From the NCBI GenBank assembly GCA_017477005.1, contig JAFUXY010000286.1:1-5455 (forward strand): a stretch of 5,455 nucleotides of DNA, given 5' to 3'. Position 1 is the first letter of the stretch; each line of letters opens with the position of its first letter. Below the pieces are notes generated by a model, which saw only the letters and a program-made list of their open reading frames with translations, was not told where the DNA came from and did not search any database. The position numbers were made by a program, and so were the translations under genes. Shown piece by piece: positions 1 through 5,455 of the stretch. The DNA is from Lachnospiraceae bacterium (GTDB lineage Bacteria > Bacillota > Clostridia > Lachnospirales > Lachnospiraceae).

Positions 1-1223
1 ATCTTCGATACCGCAAAGTCGATATTCTTGTTCGAGCCCGGCTTGTAGGCCCCAATGTTGATCAAGTCCTCCGCCTCTGCATAGGTAGCCATGACGTTTT
101 TCAATTTGCCCGCCGCGAGCTTGTGATCTTTGTCCGCCACCGCGGACATGACACGGGAAATACTTGCCATCACATCTATCGCAGGGTAATGATTCCGCGC
201 CGCCAGAGAACGGTTCAACATAATATGCCCGTCCAAAATGCCTCTTGCAGTATCCGTGATCGGCTCATTGAAATCATCCCCGTCCACGAGGACAGCGTAC
301 AGACCTGTAATCGAACCCTTGTCCGAATTTCCGGCCCGCTCCAAAAGCCGGGGCATCTCCGAATACACACTTGGCGGGTACCCTCTTGTGACCGGGGGTT
401 CGCCGGAGGCCAATCCGATCTCCCGCTGCGCCATAGAAAAACGGGTCATGTTGTCCATCATCAAAAGCACGTCCCGCCCCTTGTCCCGGAAATATTCTGC
501 GATCGCCGTCGCCGTCTTCGCCGCCTTGTTGCGGATCAGCGCGGGCTTGTCCGAGGTCGCGATCACGACCACCGACCGCTTCATGCCCTCCGGCCCCAAA
601 TCCCGCTCCACGAATTCACGTACCTCACGCCCTCGCTCGCCGATCAGCGCGATCACATTGATATCTGCCCGTGTATTGCGGGCGAACATCCCCATCAAGG
701 TCGATTTTCCAACACCGGATCCCGCGAATATCCCGATTCGTTGTCCTTTCCCTACGGTCAGCAAGCCGTCCACCGCCTTCACGCCCAGCGGAAGCGGCTC
801 CGTGATCACGACTCTGGCCATCGGATCCGGCGGCTCCGCTTCGGCCGGGTAGACCTCTGTAAGCCCCAGATCCTCGTCGGTGTCCGTCGGCCGTCCAATG
901 CCGTCTAAGGTATGCCCCAACAAGGCGTCTCCCACCGGAATCGAAAGCACCCGTCCTGTATTTTCCACCAGACACCCTTCGGATACGCCCTCCGCCGAGT
1001 CATAGGGCATCAAAATCAGGCGCTTTCCCTTGAACCCAACCACCTCCGCAATCAACCGGGTATCATTATTTTCATCAATGATAATTTCGCAAATATCTCC
1101 CAGCTTTGCCTCGGGACCGACAGACTCAATGGAAATCCCCACCACCTGGACAATCCGTCCAAGGTGGTTGAAATACCGCTTGTCCAGCACCGAATAATAT
1201 TTTCTGCTTTCGAGTCGCGTCAT
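1..1223 (-). CDS. fliI: Flagellar export ATPase FliI (3' end cut by window)
   Basis: FliI is the cytoplasmic F1-beta-like ATPase of the flagellar type III export apparatus. It works with FliH and FliJ to unload substrates at the FlhA/FlhB gate. My own minus-strand translation is open for 407 complete codons from ATG at 1223 to the window edge. FliI proteins usually have about 430-440 residues, so roughly 30 C-terminal residues are missing. Visible motifs are an N-terminal beta-barrel (about 20-95), Walker A AGSGVGKST at 167-175 (Lys173), the catalytic-Glu segment GERGREV at 195-201, Walker B LLMMDNMTRF at 253-262 (Asp257), and the alpha/beta ATPase signature PAIDVMASIS at 347-356 followed by the likely arginine finger Arg358. 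GERGREVREF and PAIDVMASISRVM separate it from F1 subunits. The start is supported by AGGAAAGG eight bases upstream. It lies 67 bp after fliH. No frameshift or stop is seen. Confidence 0.97.
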   Translation of the reverse strand, partial: MTRLESRKYYSVLDKRYFNHLGRIVQVVGISIESVGPEAKLGDICEIIIDENNDTRLIAEVVGFKGKRLILMPYDSAEGVSEGCLVENTGRVLSIPVGDALLGHTLDGIGRPTDTDEDLGLTEVYPAEAEPPDPMARVVITEPLPLGVKAVDGLLTVGKGQRIGIFAGSGVGKSTLMGMFARNTRADINVIALIGERGREVREFVERDLGPEGMKRSVVVIATSDKPALIRNKAAKTATAIAEYFRDKGRDVLLMMDNMTRFSMAQREIGLASGEPPVTRGYPPSVYSEMPRLLERAGNSDKGSITGLYAVLVDGDDFNEPITDTARGILDGHIMLNRSLAARNHYPAIDVMASISRVMSAVADKDHKLAAGKLKNVMATYAEAEDLINIGAYKPGSNKNIDFAVSK

Positions 1224-1231
1224 CTCACAAG

Positions 1232-1239
1232 CCTTTCCT
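1232..1239 (-). promoter_or_regulatory. Ribosome binding site of fliI
   Basis: On the minus strand AGGAAAGG lies 8 nt before the ATG at 1223-1221. It is a moderate Shine-Dalgarno match at good spacing and fixes the fliI start. No other in-frame start nearby has such a site. Confidence 0.75.
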
Positions 1240-1251
1240 ATAAAGCAATGA

Positions 1252-1274
1252 AAGCAGCCACACAAGGGCTGCTT
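1252..1274 (-). other. Hairpin in the fliH-fliI gap (possible attenuator or mRNA processing site)
   Basis: The minus-strand transcript reads AAGCAGCC, a 7-nt loop CTTGTGT, then GGCTGCTT: a perfect 8-bp stem with five G-C pairs. It is followed by TCATTGCTTTATAGG, which is only weakly T-rich, so it is a poor intrinsic terminator. It sits in the only sizeable intergenic gap of the window, 17 nt after the fliH stop (1291-1293), and leaves the fliI ribosome binding site free. It could partly terminate, stabilise the upstream mRNA end or mark a processing point. The structure is seen in the sequence; any role is inference. Confidence 0.5.
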
Positions 1275-1290
1275 ATAGTGAAATCTTTTC

Positions 1291-2373
1291 TCATACCAAA
1301 CTCAGCGCTCGCAAATCTTTCAGAAGATTTTCAAGTTGAACGTCCATTCCACAATCATAAACCCCGCCATCGGTCTCAATCTGGCACTCCTCATCGCCAA
1401 GAAGCGGATCCTTGATGATATCGATGCCGATCCCACTGCCGACTTTTTCAATCAGCATGGCCTTGTTCTCATTGAGCAAATCATAATTGTGGTCATTCAC
1501 CCGCACCATGTATTCCTTGCTGCTCGGTGTGTTTGAAATCACATTGTCTACCAGATGCAGAATAATCTCTTCTTTATCAGAAAACTCAATGTGGAATACT
1601 TTGTCAATGATATCGCAAAATAAATCTCCCATTTGACGTTCAAAATTGGATTCCTTTTGCTTGTATTCCGCTTTGAGCCGTCGTACCTCCGCATCAAATT
1701 CCGCCGATTTGGCAGCGAAATCCGCCTCCCGTTCGGCATAGCTTTCCTTCAGTGCATTGGACTTGGCCTCGTATTCTTCAAGAGCTTTGGCACCGCCCTC
1801 TTCATAGCCTGCCTGATAGCCCTCGGCATGGCCGGCAGCCCGCCCCTCTTCTTCGGCCCGTCCTTTGACCTCCTGCGCCTCAGCAAGCGCCTGTTCCGCT
1901 TCGCCCCGAATCTGCTCGGCGTTTTCTCCGGCCTCCGCCAAAATCTTCTCCGCCTCGGCATTGGCGTTCGCTAGAATTTCATCGGACTCTTTCTGGATCT
2001 CTGCTAATATTTCCTCCCGATTGATCGGAGGTTCTTCTTCCTCCTCCACTTCTTCGGGTTCTTCTTCGAATTCTTCTTCCTCTTCGTACAAAAAGCCATC
2101 GGAATGGACATACAACAGGGGCGTGCCGTCCTCATCAACCGGCAATAGTACATTGCCCTCCTCATCAACCGGCAGGATTGGCTTCCCTTCTTCGTCCGGC
2201 TCAAGCGTTTCCAAATAATCTTCGACAAGCTGTCTGCGGCGTTCCTCGGCCTGCCTTTCCAACTCTCTTTTTCTGGCTTCTACGATCTGGCTCATCCGTT
2301 CATTAGAATCAATGATCTGCTGCTTTGAGGCATCAGCAGGGGACATAGCCAGCCCTCTTATCACATTATACAA
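1291..2373 (-). CDS. fliH: Flagellar export ATPase regulator FliH, with long acidic N-terminal region
   Basis: FliH is the peripheral-stalk-like partner that binds FliI as a dimer, restrains its ATPase activity and tethers it to the C ring and export gate. With the TTG start at 2373 it has 360 residues, against about 230-270 in many bacteria. In order (TTG numbering) it shows an N-terminal segment with IIDSNERM at 20-27; a charged helix to about 58; three ten-residue repeats at 60-89; an acidic run at 97-114; an Ala/Glu-rich coiled coil at about 120-176 like ATP-synthase b subunits; glycines at 177, 181, 185, 189 and 193, which form the GxxxG series known from FliH; more coiled coil; and a globular C-terminal domain from about 240. 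I chose TTG because a perfect GGAGGTGA lies 8 nt upstream and the resulting YNVIRG start resembles clostridial FliH. GTG at 2391 lies at the start of that site and ATG at 2346 would cut the N-terminus. It overlaps fliG by 8 bp, suggesting translational coupling. The stop is TGA. Confidence 0.93.
   Translation of the reverse strand: MYNVIRGLAMSPADASKQQIIDSNERMSQIVEARKRELERQAEERRRQLVEDYLETLEPDEEGKPILPVDEEGNVLLPVDEDGTPLLYVHSDGFLYEEEEEFEEEPEEVEEEEEPPINREEILAEIQKESDEILANANAEAEKILAEAGENAEQIRGEAEQALAEAQEVKGRAEEEGRAAGHAEGYQAGYEEGGAKALEEYEAKSNALKESYAEREADFAAKSAEFDAEVRRLKAEYKQKESNFERQMGDLFCDIIDKVFHIEFSDKEEIILHLVDNVISNTPSSKEYMVRVNDHNYDLLNENKAMLIEKVGSGIGIDIIKDPLLGDEECQIETDGGVYDCGMDVQLENLLKDLRALSLV
1795..1845 (-). 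other. FliH GxxxG repeat segment
   Basis: This codes for GHAEGYQAG and flanking residues, with five glycines each four residues apart (177, 181, 185, 189, 193 in TTG numbering). GxxxG series of varying length are a known feature of FliH and the related SctL proteins and mediate close helix packing. The segment follows directly on the Ala/Glu-rich coiled coil. Confidence 0.7.
2032..2085 (-). other. Acidic low-complexity run within fliH
   Basis: Eighteen codons (residues 97-114 in TTG numbering) are almost all Glu, mostly GAA, with Phe, Pro and Val interruptions. The DNA is a GAA/GAG purine tract on the coding strand, which is prone to slippage length changes. The run lies between the ten-residue repeats and the coiled coil, where a disordered linker is expected. 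Confidence 0.8.
2107..2196 (-). repeat. Three tandem ten-residue repeats in fliH
   Basis: Codons for residues 60-89 (TTG numbering) read DEEGKPILPV, DEEGNVLLPV and DEDGTPLLYV, followed by a decayed fourth copy starting HSDGFLY. The consensus is DE-E/D-G-x-x-hydrophobic-L-P-V. Copies differ at synonymous sites (GAAGAAGGG, GAGGAGGGC, GAGGACGGC), so the repeat is kept at the protein level and is not a very recent duplication. Confidence 0.85.
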
Positions 2374-3415
2374 CGAGGTCGTCACCTCCACCTCTTGAAA
2401 TCACGATTTCGGAAGCGTCTTCGAGCTTTCGGATCACACCAACGATCTTCTGCTGCGCCTCTTCCACGTCCTTCATACGCACCGGACCCATGAATTCCAT
2501 TTCTTCCTTGATCATTTCGGCCAAACGCGAGGACATATTCTTCAGTACAGCGCCCTGTACTTCTTCGTTGGAACCTTTCAACGCAATCGACAGATCGTTG
2601 TTCTCCACATCCCGCAGCACGCGTTGGATCGAACGGTCGTCCAACAGCAGGATGTCCTCGAATACGAACATCTTCTTTCGGATTTCCTCGGAAAGTTCAG
2701 GCTCTTCAATCTCCAAAGCCTCCATGATCCGCTTTTCTGTACCACGGTCTACGGCGTTCAAGATCGCTACCACCGCATCCACGCCACCGGCCGACGTATA
2801 GTCCTGATTGATCAGCGAAGACAGCTTCCGTTCCAATACACGCTCCACCTCCTTGATCACCTCGGGAGAGGTACGATCCATCAGAGCGATACGCTTGGCC
2901 ACGTCCGCCTGCTTGTCCGGCTCCAAGGCTCCCAAAATAATCGAAGCCTGCGCCGCCGAAAGATACGACAGAATCATCGCGATCGTCTGCGGATGCCTGT
3001 CCTGTATGAAATTCAACACCTGCTGCGGCTCCGTCTTCCGAATGAATTCGAACGGACGCACCTGCAACGAAGCCGTCAGCTTGGTAATCACGTTTTTCGC
3101 CTGCTCATTGCCGAGCGCTTTTTCCAACAGCTCCTTGGCATAGCCGATACCGCCCTCTGCAATGTACTGCTGCGCCAGACACACCTGATAGAACTCGTCC
3201 ACCACCGCGTCCTTGATCTCCGCAGAAATACTCCGGGTGTTTGCGATTTCCAACGTCAGCTCTTCAATTTCGTCCTCTTTTAAGTGTTTGAAAATATCTG
3301 CCGACTTTTCGGGACCCAAAGTAATCAAAAGCACCGCCGCTTTCTGTACTCCGGAAAATCCTTCGAGCGCTTCGCTTGATTTTACTTCGGTATCCGCCGC
3401 CATCAGATCCGCCAT
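2366..3415 (-). CDS. fliG: Flagellar motor switch protein FliG
   Basis: FliG is the upper C-ring protein. Its N-terminal domain binds FliF, its middle and C-terminal domains bind FliM, and a charged C-terminal helix meets the stator MotA to produce torque. The 349-residue product is near the usual 330-350. The N-terminal domain (about 18-110) includes GVQKAAVLLITLGPEKSA. The middle domain carries HPQTIAMIL at 141-149, although the conserved Glu of the EHPQ motif is Arg140 here. A Gly-Gly linker lies at 210-211. The C-terminal domain has the MFVF motif at 249-252, the torque helix DDRSIQRVLRDV at 259-270, and GPVRMKDVE at 310-318. ATG at 3415 follows the fliF stop by 3 bp. Its Shine-Dalgarno is weak (GGGGTTAGGA), so translation is probably coupled to fliF. 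It ends with TAA within the start of fliH. Confidence 0.97.
   Translation of the reverse strand: MADLMAADTEVKSSEALEGFSGVQKAAVLLITLGPEKSADIFKHLKEDEIEELTLEIANTRSISAEIKDAVVDEFYQVCLAQQYIAEGGIGYAKELLEKALGNEQAKNVITKLTASLQVRPFEFIRKTEPQQVLNFIQDRHPQTIAMILSYLSAAQASIILGALEPDKQADVAKRIALMDRTSPEVIKEVERVLERKLSSLINQDYTSAGGVDAVVAILNAVDRGTEKRIMEALEIEEPELSEEIRKKMFVFEDILLLDDRSIQRVLRDVENNDLSIALKGSNEEVQGAVLKNMSSRLAEMIKEEMEFMGPVRMKDVEEAQQKIVGVIRKLEDASEIVISRGGGDDLVV
2371..2389 (-). promoter_or_regulatory. Shine-Dalgarno and TTG start of fliH inside the fliG 3' end
   Basis: GGAGGTGA (2382-2389) is an exact 8-base complement of the 3' end of 16S rRNA and lies 8 nt before TTG (2371-2373). It is formed by codons of the FliG tail GGGDDLVV, so the same bases code FliG and recruit ribosomes for FliH. 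This decides the fliH start in favour of TTG over GTG at 2391. Confidence 0.8.
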
Positions 3416-3418
3416 ATC

Positions 3419-4594
3419 CTAACCCCAATCTTCGTTGAGCCAGTTGCGCAGCAATGCCGCAGCCGCCTCCGGTTTCTCTTCCACAAACTTCTCGATCACC
3501 ATACGCGCCTCTGACTTGTCGGAGTAAGCGATATCGTCCAAAGTCTGCTCGGTCACTTCCTGTTCCACCTGCGCTTCTTCTTCCTTCCTCGCCTGAGCCT
3601 GCAGCAGATCCTCTACCGTCACCTCGTCTGCAATCTCCTCTTCTCTCTCTCTTCGCAGAGACATAAATACTACGAAGCCTAACAGCAGGAAGATAAGAAC
3701 CGCCAATGCAATCTGCAGATAATCCGTGTAATTCCGTCCATCCTCTGAATACTGAAACATCGGCACACTGTAGGCGACGACGCTGACCCGCTCCACCGGA
3801 ATGCTCGTCGCATTAGCCACCGCCTGAATCAGATTTTCATCGACCTCAATCGGCTGCTGCGTATTGTTTTCTTCTACGAATTGGGCGAATGTCGTGCCAT
3901 CCAACAGACCGGCTTCCCGCATACGGTCTTCGTTGTAGATCACATTGTTGTACGCTACCACTGTCACAGAGGACTCTTCATAATTCACCTTGCCGATCGA
4001 GCCATCCGACGTCGTGATCCGTTCACTCGGCAGATAATCCTGCGAGGTCTCCGTCGATGAAGAGCTCCCGGTCGCGTCGTCCTCGATCACATAGGTCTCG
4101 TCGTCGTTTGAATCGGTACCCGGAGTCCCGGCCCATCCTCCTGTCGAGCTGAAGGAACGGGTCGTCGTATTTCCCAAATAACCTTCGGTCTTACCTTCTG
4201 CGTCCTGATAGTAGTGATAATCCACATAGCTCGTATCGTCAAAATCCATCGACAGGCTCAGACTGACCTCCACATTGTCAAACATCGCCCTGCCGTTGTT
4301 GTTGGCGGAAAAGGCCTGCTTGACCTGTTTCATCAGCGTCTGCTCGCGTTCGCGGCGGATCCGCTCATTGCGGAGCATAGCACTCGTCTCCATATCCTGC
4401 GCCGTCACAAGATCTTCTTCGTCGTCCTCCCAGATCACATCGATCGTATCCTCTCCGCCGATGAATATCGAATTTCCTTCGGAGTCAATGATTGTAATAT
4501 TGTCTGTCGTATCGTTTCCGAGACCGGTCGCAATGTATTTCGCGATCCCGGCCGCCGTCTTTGCGTCGAGATTGTCGGTCAGCTTCAGGATCAC
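3419..4594 (-). CDS. fliF: FliF C-terminal part (after the amber codon)
   Basis: This 391-codon open frame lies in the same frame as the N-terminal part. The first possible start is GTG at 4594, six bases beyond the amber codon, which is simply the valine of the FliF motif ANVILKL. It holds the end of RBM2 (IAKYIATGLGNDTTDNITI at 18-36), RBM3 with a Ser/Thr/Gly-rich insertion near 140-190, the second membrane helix at about 292-312, a Glu-rich segment, and the FliG-binding tail at about 363-391. An AAGGA lies 13 nt before the GTG, too far to be convincing, so a separate start is doubtful. The frame ends with TAG 3 bp before fliG. It lacks the first membrane helix. Confidence 0.82.
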   Translation of the reverse strand: MILKLTDNLDAKTAAGIAKYIATGLGNDTTDNITIIDSEGNSIFIGGEDTIDVIWEDDEEDLVTAQDMETSAMLRNERIRREREQTLMKQVKQAFSANNNGRAMFDNVEVSLSLSMDFDDTSYVDYHYYQDAEGKTEGYLGNTTTRSFSSTGGWAGTPGTDSNDDETYVIEDDATGSSSSTETSQDYLPSERITTSDGSIGKVNYEESSVTVVAYNNVIYNEDRMREAGLLDGTTFAQFVEENNTQQPIEVDENLIQAVANATSIPVERVSVVAYSVPMFQYSEDGRNYTDYLQIALAVLIFLLLGFVVFMSLRREREEEIADEVTVEDLLQAQARKEEEAQVEQEVTEQTLDDIAYSDKSEARMVIEKFVEEKPEAAAALLRNWLNEDWG

Positions 4595-4600
4595 ATTGGC

Positions 4601-4603
4601 CTA
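4601..4603 (-). other. In-frame amber codon within fliF
   Basis: The coding strand reads GAA TAC TAG GCC AAT GTG. The residue before the Ala of the ANV/ASV motif is often Tyr or another polar/aromatic residue in clostridial FliF as I remember it, so TAG could come from TAC/TAT or CAG by one base change. The frame is unbroken on both sides. Confidence 0.9.
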
Positions 4604-5128
4604 GTATTCCTTGGTATCCGCAATCAGCGTCCCGTCGTCATCCGGGAGGGACAGCGTCACCTCGGCCTCTTTGATCCCGGAAATCGTCTCCAACTGGGCG
4701 GCAAATTTGTCCTCCAAATAGACCTGATACCGCTTTTTCTTGTCGGCCTCCGTCGTCGAAAAGCTGCCGTCGATCACATCGGAGATGCTGTATCCCTTCG
4801 AAGGAATCCCGTTCGTCCCAAGGGCGATGCTGGCCGCTGCCTCGTCCTTTTCATTGATCGTATAGGTCATGCCATTTTTGCTGACCGTGTACGATATCCC
4901 TTCTCCGCTCAGCACGTCCTGAATTGCCTTCGCCTCGTCCGCGTCCTTCGCCGTCGCTATGTCGATCAGATGCGGTCTTGTCATGGCAAAGATCAAGATA
5001 CCCACCGCAATCGTCACCACGGCCGTCGCACTGATAATCAGAATATGCTGTAGTCTTGACAGACCCAACCAAAAATCATGAATGCGCTGCCACACGGACA
5101 GCGCGGTTTGTTGTACTCTTTCCGGCAT
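4601..5128 (-). CDS. fliF: FliF N-terminal part (to the amber codon)
   Basis: This 175-residue open frame starts at ATG 5128, six bases after AGGGAG. It has a short cytoplasmic N-terminus, a membrane helix around ILIISATAVVTIAVGILIF (29-47), the RBM1 domain and the first part of RBM2, including LPDDDGTLIADTKEY just before the stop. The stop falls inside the RBM2 beta-alpha fold, so this fragment alone should not form an MS ring. Whether it is made as a stable product is unknown. Confidence 0.85.
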   Translation of the reverse strand: MPERVQQTALSVWQRIHDFWLGLSRLQHILIISATAVVTIAVGILIFAMTRPHLIDIATAKDADEAKAIQDVLSGEGISYTVSKNGMTYTINEKDEAAASIALGTNGIPSKGYSISDVIDGSFSTTEADKKKRYQVYLEDKFAAQLETISGIKEAEVTLSLPDDDGTLIADTKEY

Positions 5129-5134
5129 TGTTTT

Positions 5135-5141
5135 CTCCCTT
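5135..5141 (-). promoter_or_regulatory. Ribosome binding site of fliF
   Basis: On the minus strand AAGGGAG lies 6 nt before the ATG at 5128-5126, in the 26-bp gap after fliE. It is a strong site and fixes the fliF start. Confidence 0.8.
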
Positions 5142-5154
5142 TGACTCTATGGAA

Positions 5155-5455
5155 CTAAATTTGCATCTGCATCAACTGTTGATACGCTTCAATAAAGCGA
5201 TCCCTGACGGCCTTTGTATATTGAAGAGCGATCGATGCTTTCTGCTCAGCGATCATCAGATCGTGTGTATTATCCGCCAGCCCCAATTCAAAGCGGATAG
5301 CCTCATTTTGTGCCTTGTTCTGCAGGGTATTCGTCTCCTTCACGAGTCCCATTGCGGCATCGAGCACCGACTGAAAGCTCTGCGGCTCCTCCTCTTCATT
5401 CGGAAGCATCGGAACCTCATCCACGAGATTCATCGGTCTCTGTGGCGCCGCCTTG
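5155..5455 (-). CDS. fliE: Flagellar hook-basal body protein FliE (5' end cut by window)
   Basis: FliE is the small periplasmic adaptor that links the FliF MS ring to the FlgB rod and is the first substrate of the flagellar type III exporter. Family marks are ETNTLQNKAQ in the middle, NTHDLMIAEQKASIALQYT, and the terminal VRDRFIEAYQQLMQMQI, the standard FliE C-terminus, followed by TAG. The frame stays open upstream of the first Met (5433) to the window edge, reading KAAPQRP. There is no clear Shine-Dalgarno before that Met, and it would give only 92 residues against about 100-110 for the family, so the real start is probably outside. It is 26 bp upstream of fliF and belongs to the same operon. 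Confidence 0.93.
   Translation of the reverse strand, partial: KAAPQRPMNLVDEVPMLPNEEEEPQSFQSVLDAAMGLVKETNTLQNKAQNEAIRFELGLADNTHDLMIAEQKASIALQYTKAVRDRFIEAYQQLMQMQI

Larger units (their letters stand above)
3419..5128 (-). pseudogene. fliF: Flagellar MS-ring protein FliF, interrupted by one in-frame amber codon
   Basis: FliF is the inner-membrane protein that oligomerises into the MS ring, the base on which the rod, export gate and FliG assemble. The frame from ATG at 5128 to TAG at 3419 covers 569 codons, a normal FliF length, with a single TAG at codon 176 (4601-4603). In order it has a first membrane helix (about 29-49), RBM1 and RBM2 ring-building domains (about 52-240), RBM3 with a low-complexity Ser/Thr/Asp/Gly-rich beta-collar insertion (about 318-368), a second membrane helix (about 470-490) and the cytoplasmic FliG-binding tail ending LLRNWLNEDWG. 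The sequence on both sides of the stop is typical FliF in the same frame, so nothing but the single codon is abnormal. It could be a recent nonsense mutation, a sequencing or assembly error, a read-through site, or two proteins by reinitiation. I mark it as interrupted but cannot tell whether the locus is really inactive. Confidence 0.85.

Noticed and set aside
123..908. Long plus-strand open frame of 261 codons opposite fliI (and similar overlapping frames)
   Set aside because: It is antisense to fliI, whose conserved ATPase motifs prove the minus strand. The Arg/His/Pro-rich translation has no domain, no good ribosome site and the look of a shadow frame in GC-rich DNA.
1224..1290. Possible internal promoter for fliI (TTGTGT and TTATAG about 16 bp apart; TATAAG)
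   Set aside because: The boxes match poorly, overlap the hairpin, and no sigma-28-type TAAA/GCCGATAA pattern is present. AT-rich intergenic DNA would give such matches by chance.
2624..3283. Plus-strand open frame of 219 codons opposite fliG
   Set aside because: It lies wholly within FliG, which is intact, and its composition and lack of start signals mark it as a shadow.
4601..4603. TAG as a reassigned or pyrrolysine codon
   Set aside because: fliE (5155-5157) and fliF (3419-3421) both end with TAG at exactly the usual family C-termini, and TAA and TGA also serve as stops here, so the standard bacterial code fits. No pyrrolysine-type context or methyltransferase is present. Rare suppression cannot be excluded.
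4214..5053. Plus-strand open frame of 279 codons opposite fliF
   Set aside because: It is antisense to well-conserved FliF, has no recognisable domain, and shows the Arg/His-rich composition typical of a shadow frame.
1..5455. Mobile elements, CRISPR arrays, tRNA/rRNA genes or a novel defence system
   Set aside because: The window is filled by five ordered flagellar genes. I saw no transposase, direct-repeat array, RNA gene or cargo gene inserted between them.

Overview
The window is a stretch of a flagellar basal-body / export operon, read entirely from the minus strand. In transcription order it holds fliE (5' end cut by the window), fliF, fliG, fliH and fliI (3' end cut by the window). 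This is the classic Gram-positive fli order. Protein features point to a motile, low-GC-lineage Firmicute of the Clostridia, most likely the Lachnospiraceae: the clostridial FliF C-terminus, a long acidic FliH with an IDSN motif near its N-terminus, and strong GGAGGTGA-type ribosome binding sites. That placement is inference from remembered family features, not from a search. The DNA itself is moderately GC-rich, which gives many long antisense open frames that are not genes.

Layout by falling coordinate: fliE (5455 to 5155, no start seen), 26 bp gap with a good Shine-Dalgarno, fliF (5128 to 3419), 3 bp gap, fliG (3415 to 2366), an 8 bp overlap, fliH (2373 to 1291, TTG start), a 67 bp gap with a hairpin, fliI (1223 to beyond 1). 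There is no gene-free stretch longer than 67 bp, and no RNA gene, mobile element or CRISPR.

Together the genes build the core of the flagellar motor. FliE joins the MS ring to the rod, FliF forms the MS ring in the membrane, FliG sits on the FliF C-terminus as the torque-generating and switching rotor protein, and FliH and FliI form the cytoplasmic ATPase complex that feeds the flagellar type III export gate.

The main anomaly is a clean in-frame amber (TAG) codon in fliF at 4601-4603. It splits the gene into a 175-residue N-terminal part and a 391-residue C-terminal part with no change of frame. Both halves are otherwise fully conserved in character, so this is a recent nonsense mutation, a base-call error, or a readthrough/reinitiation site. 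TAG also ends fliE and fliF at the normal family C-termini, which argues against a reassigned code. A second curiosity is that fliF and fliG lie in the same frame, separated only by TAG GAT. FliH also carries an unusual three-copy ten-residue repeat followed by an acidic run.
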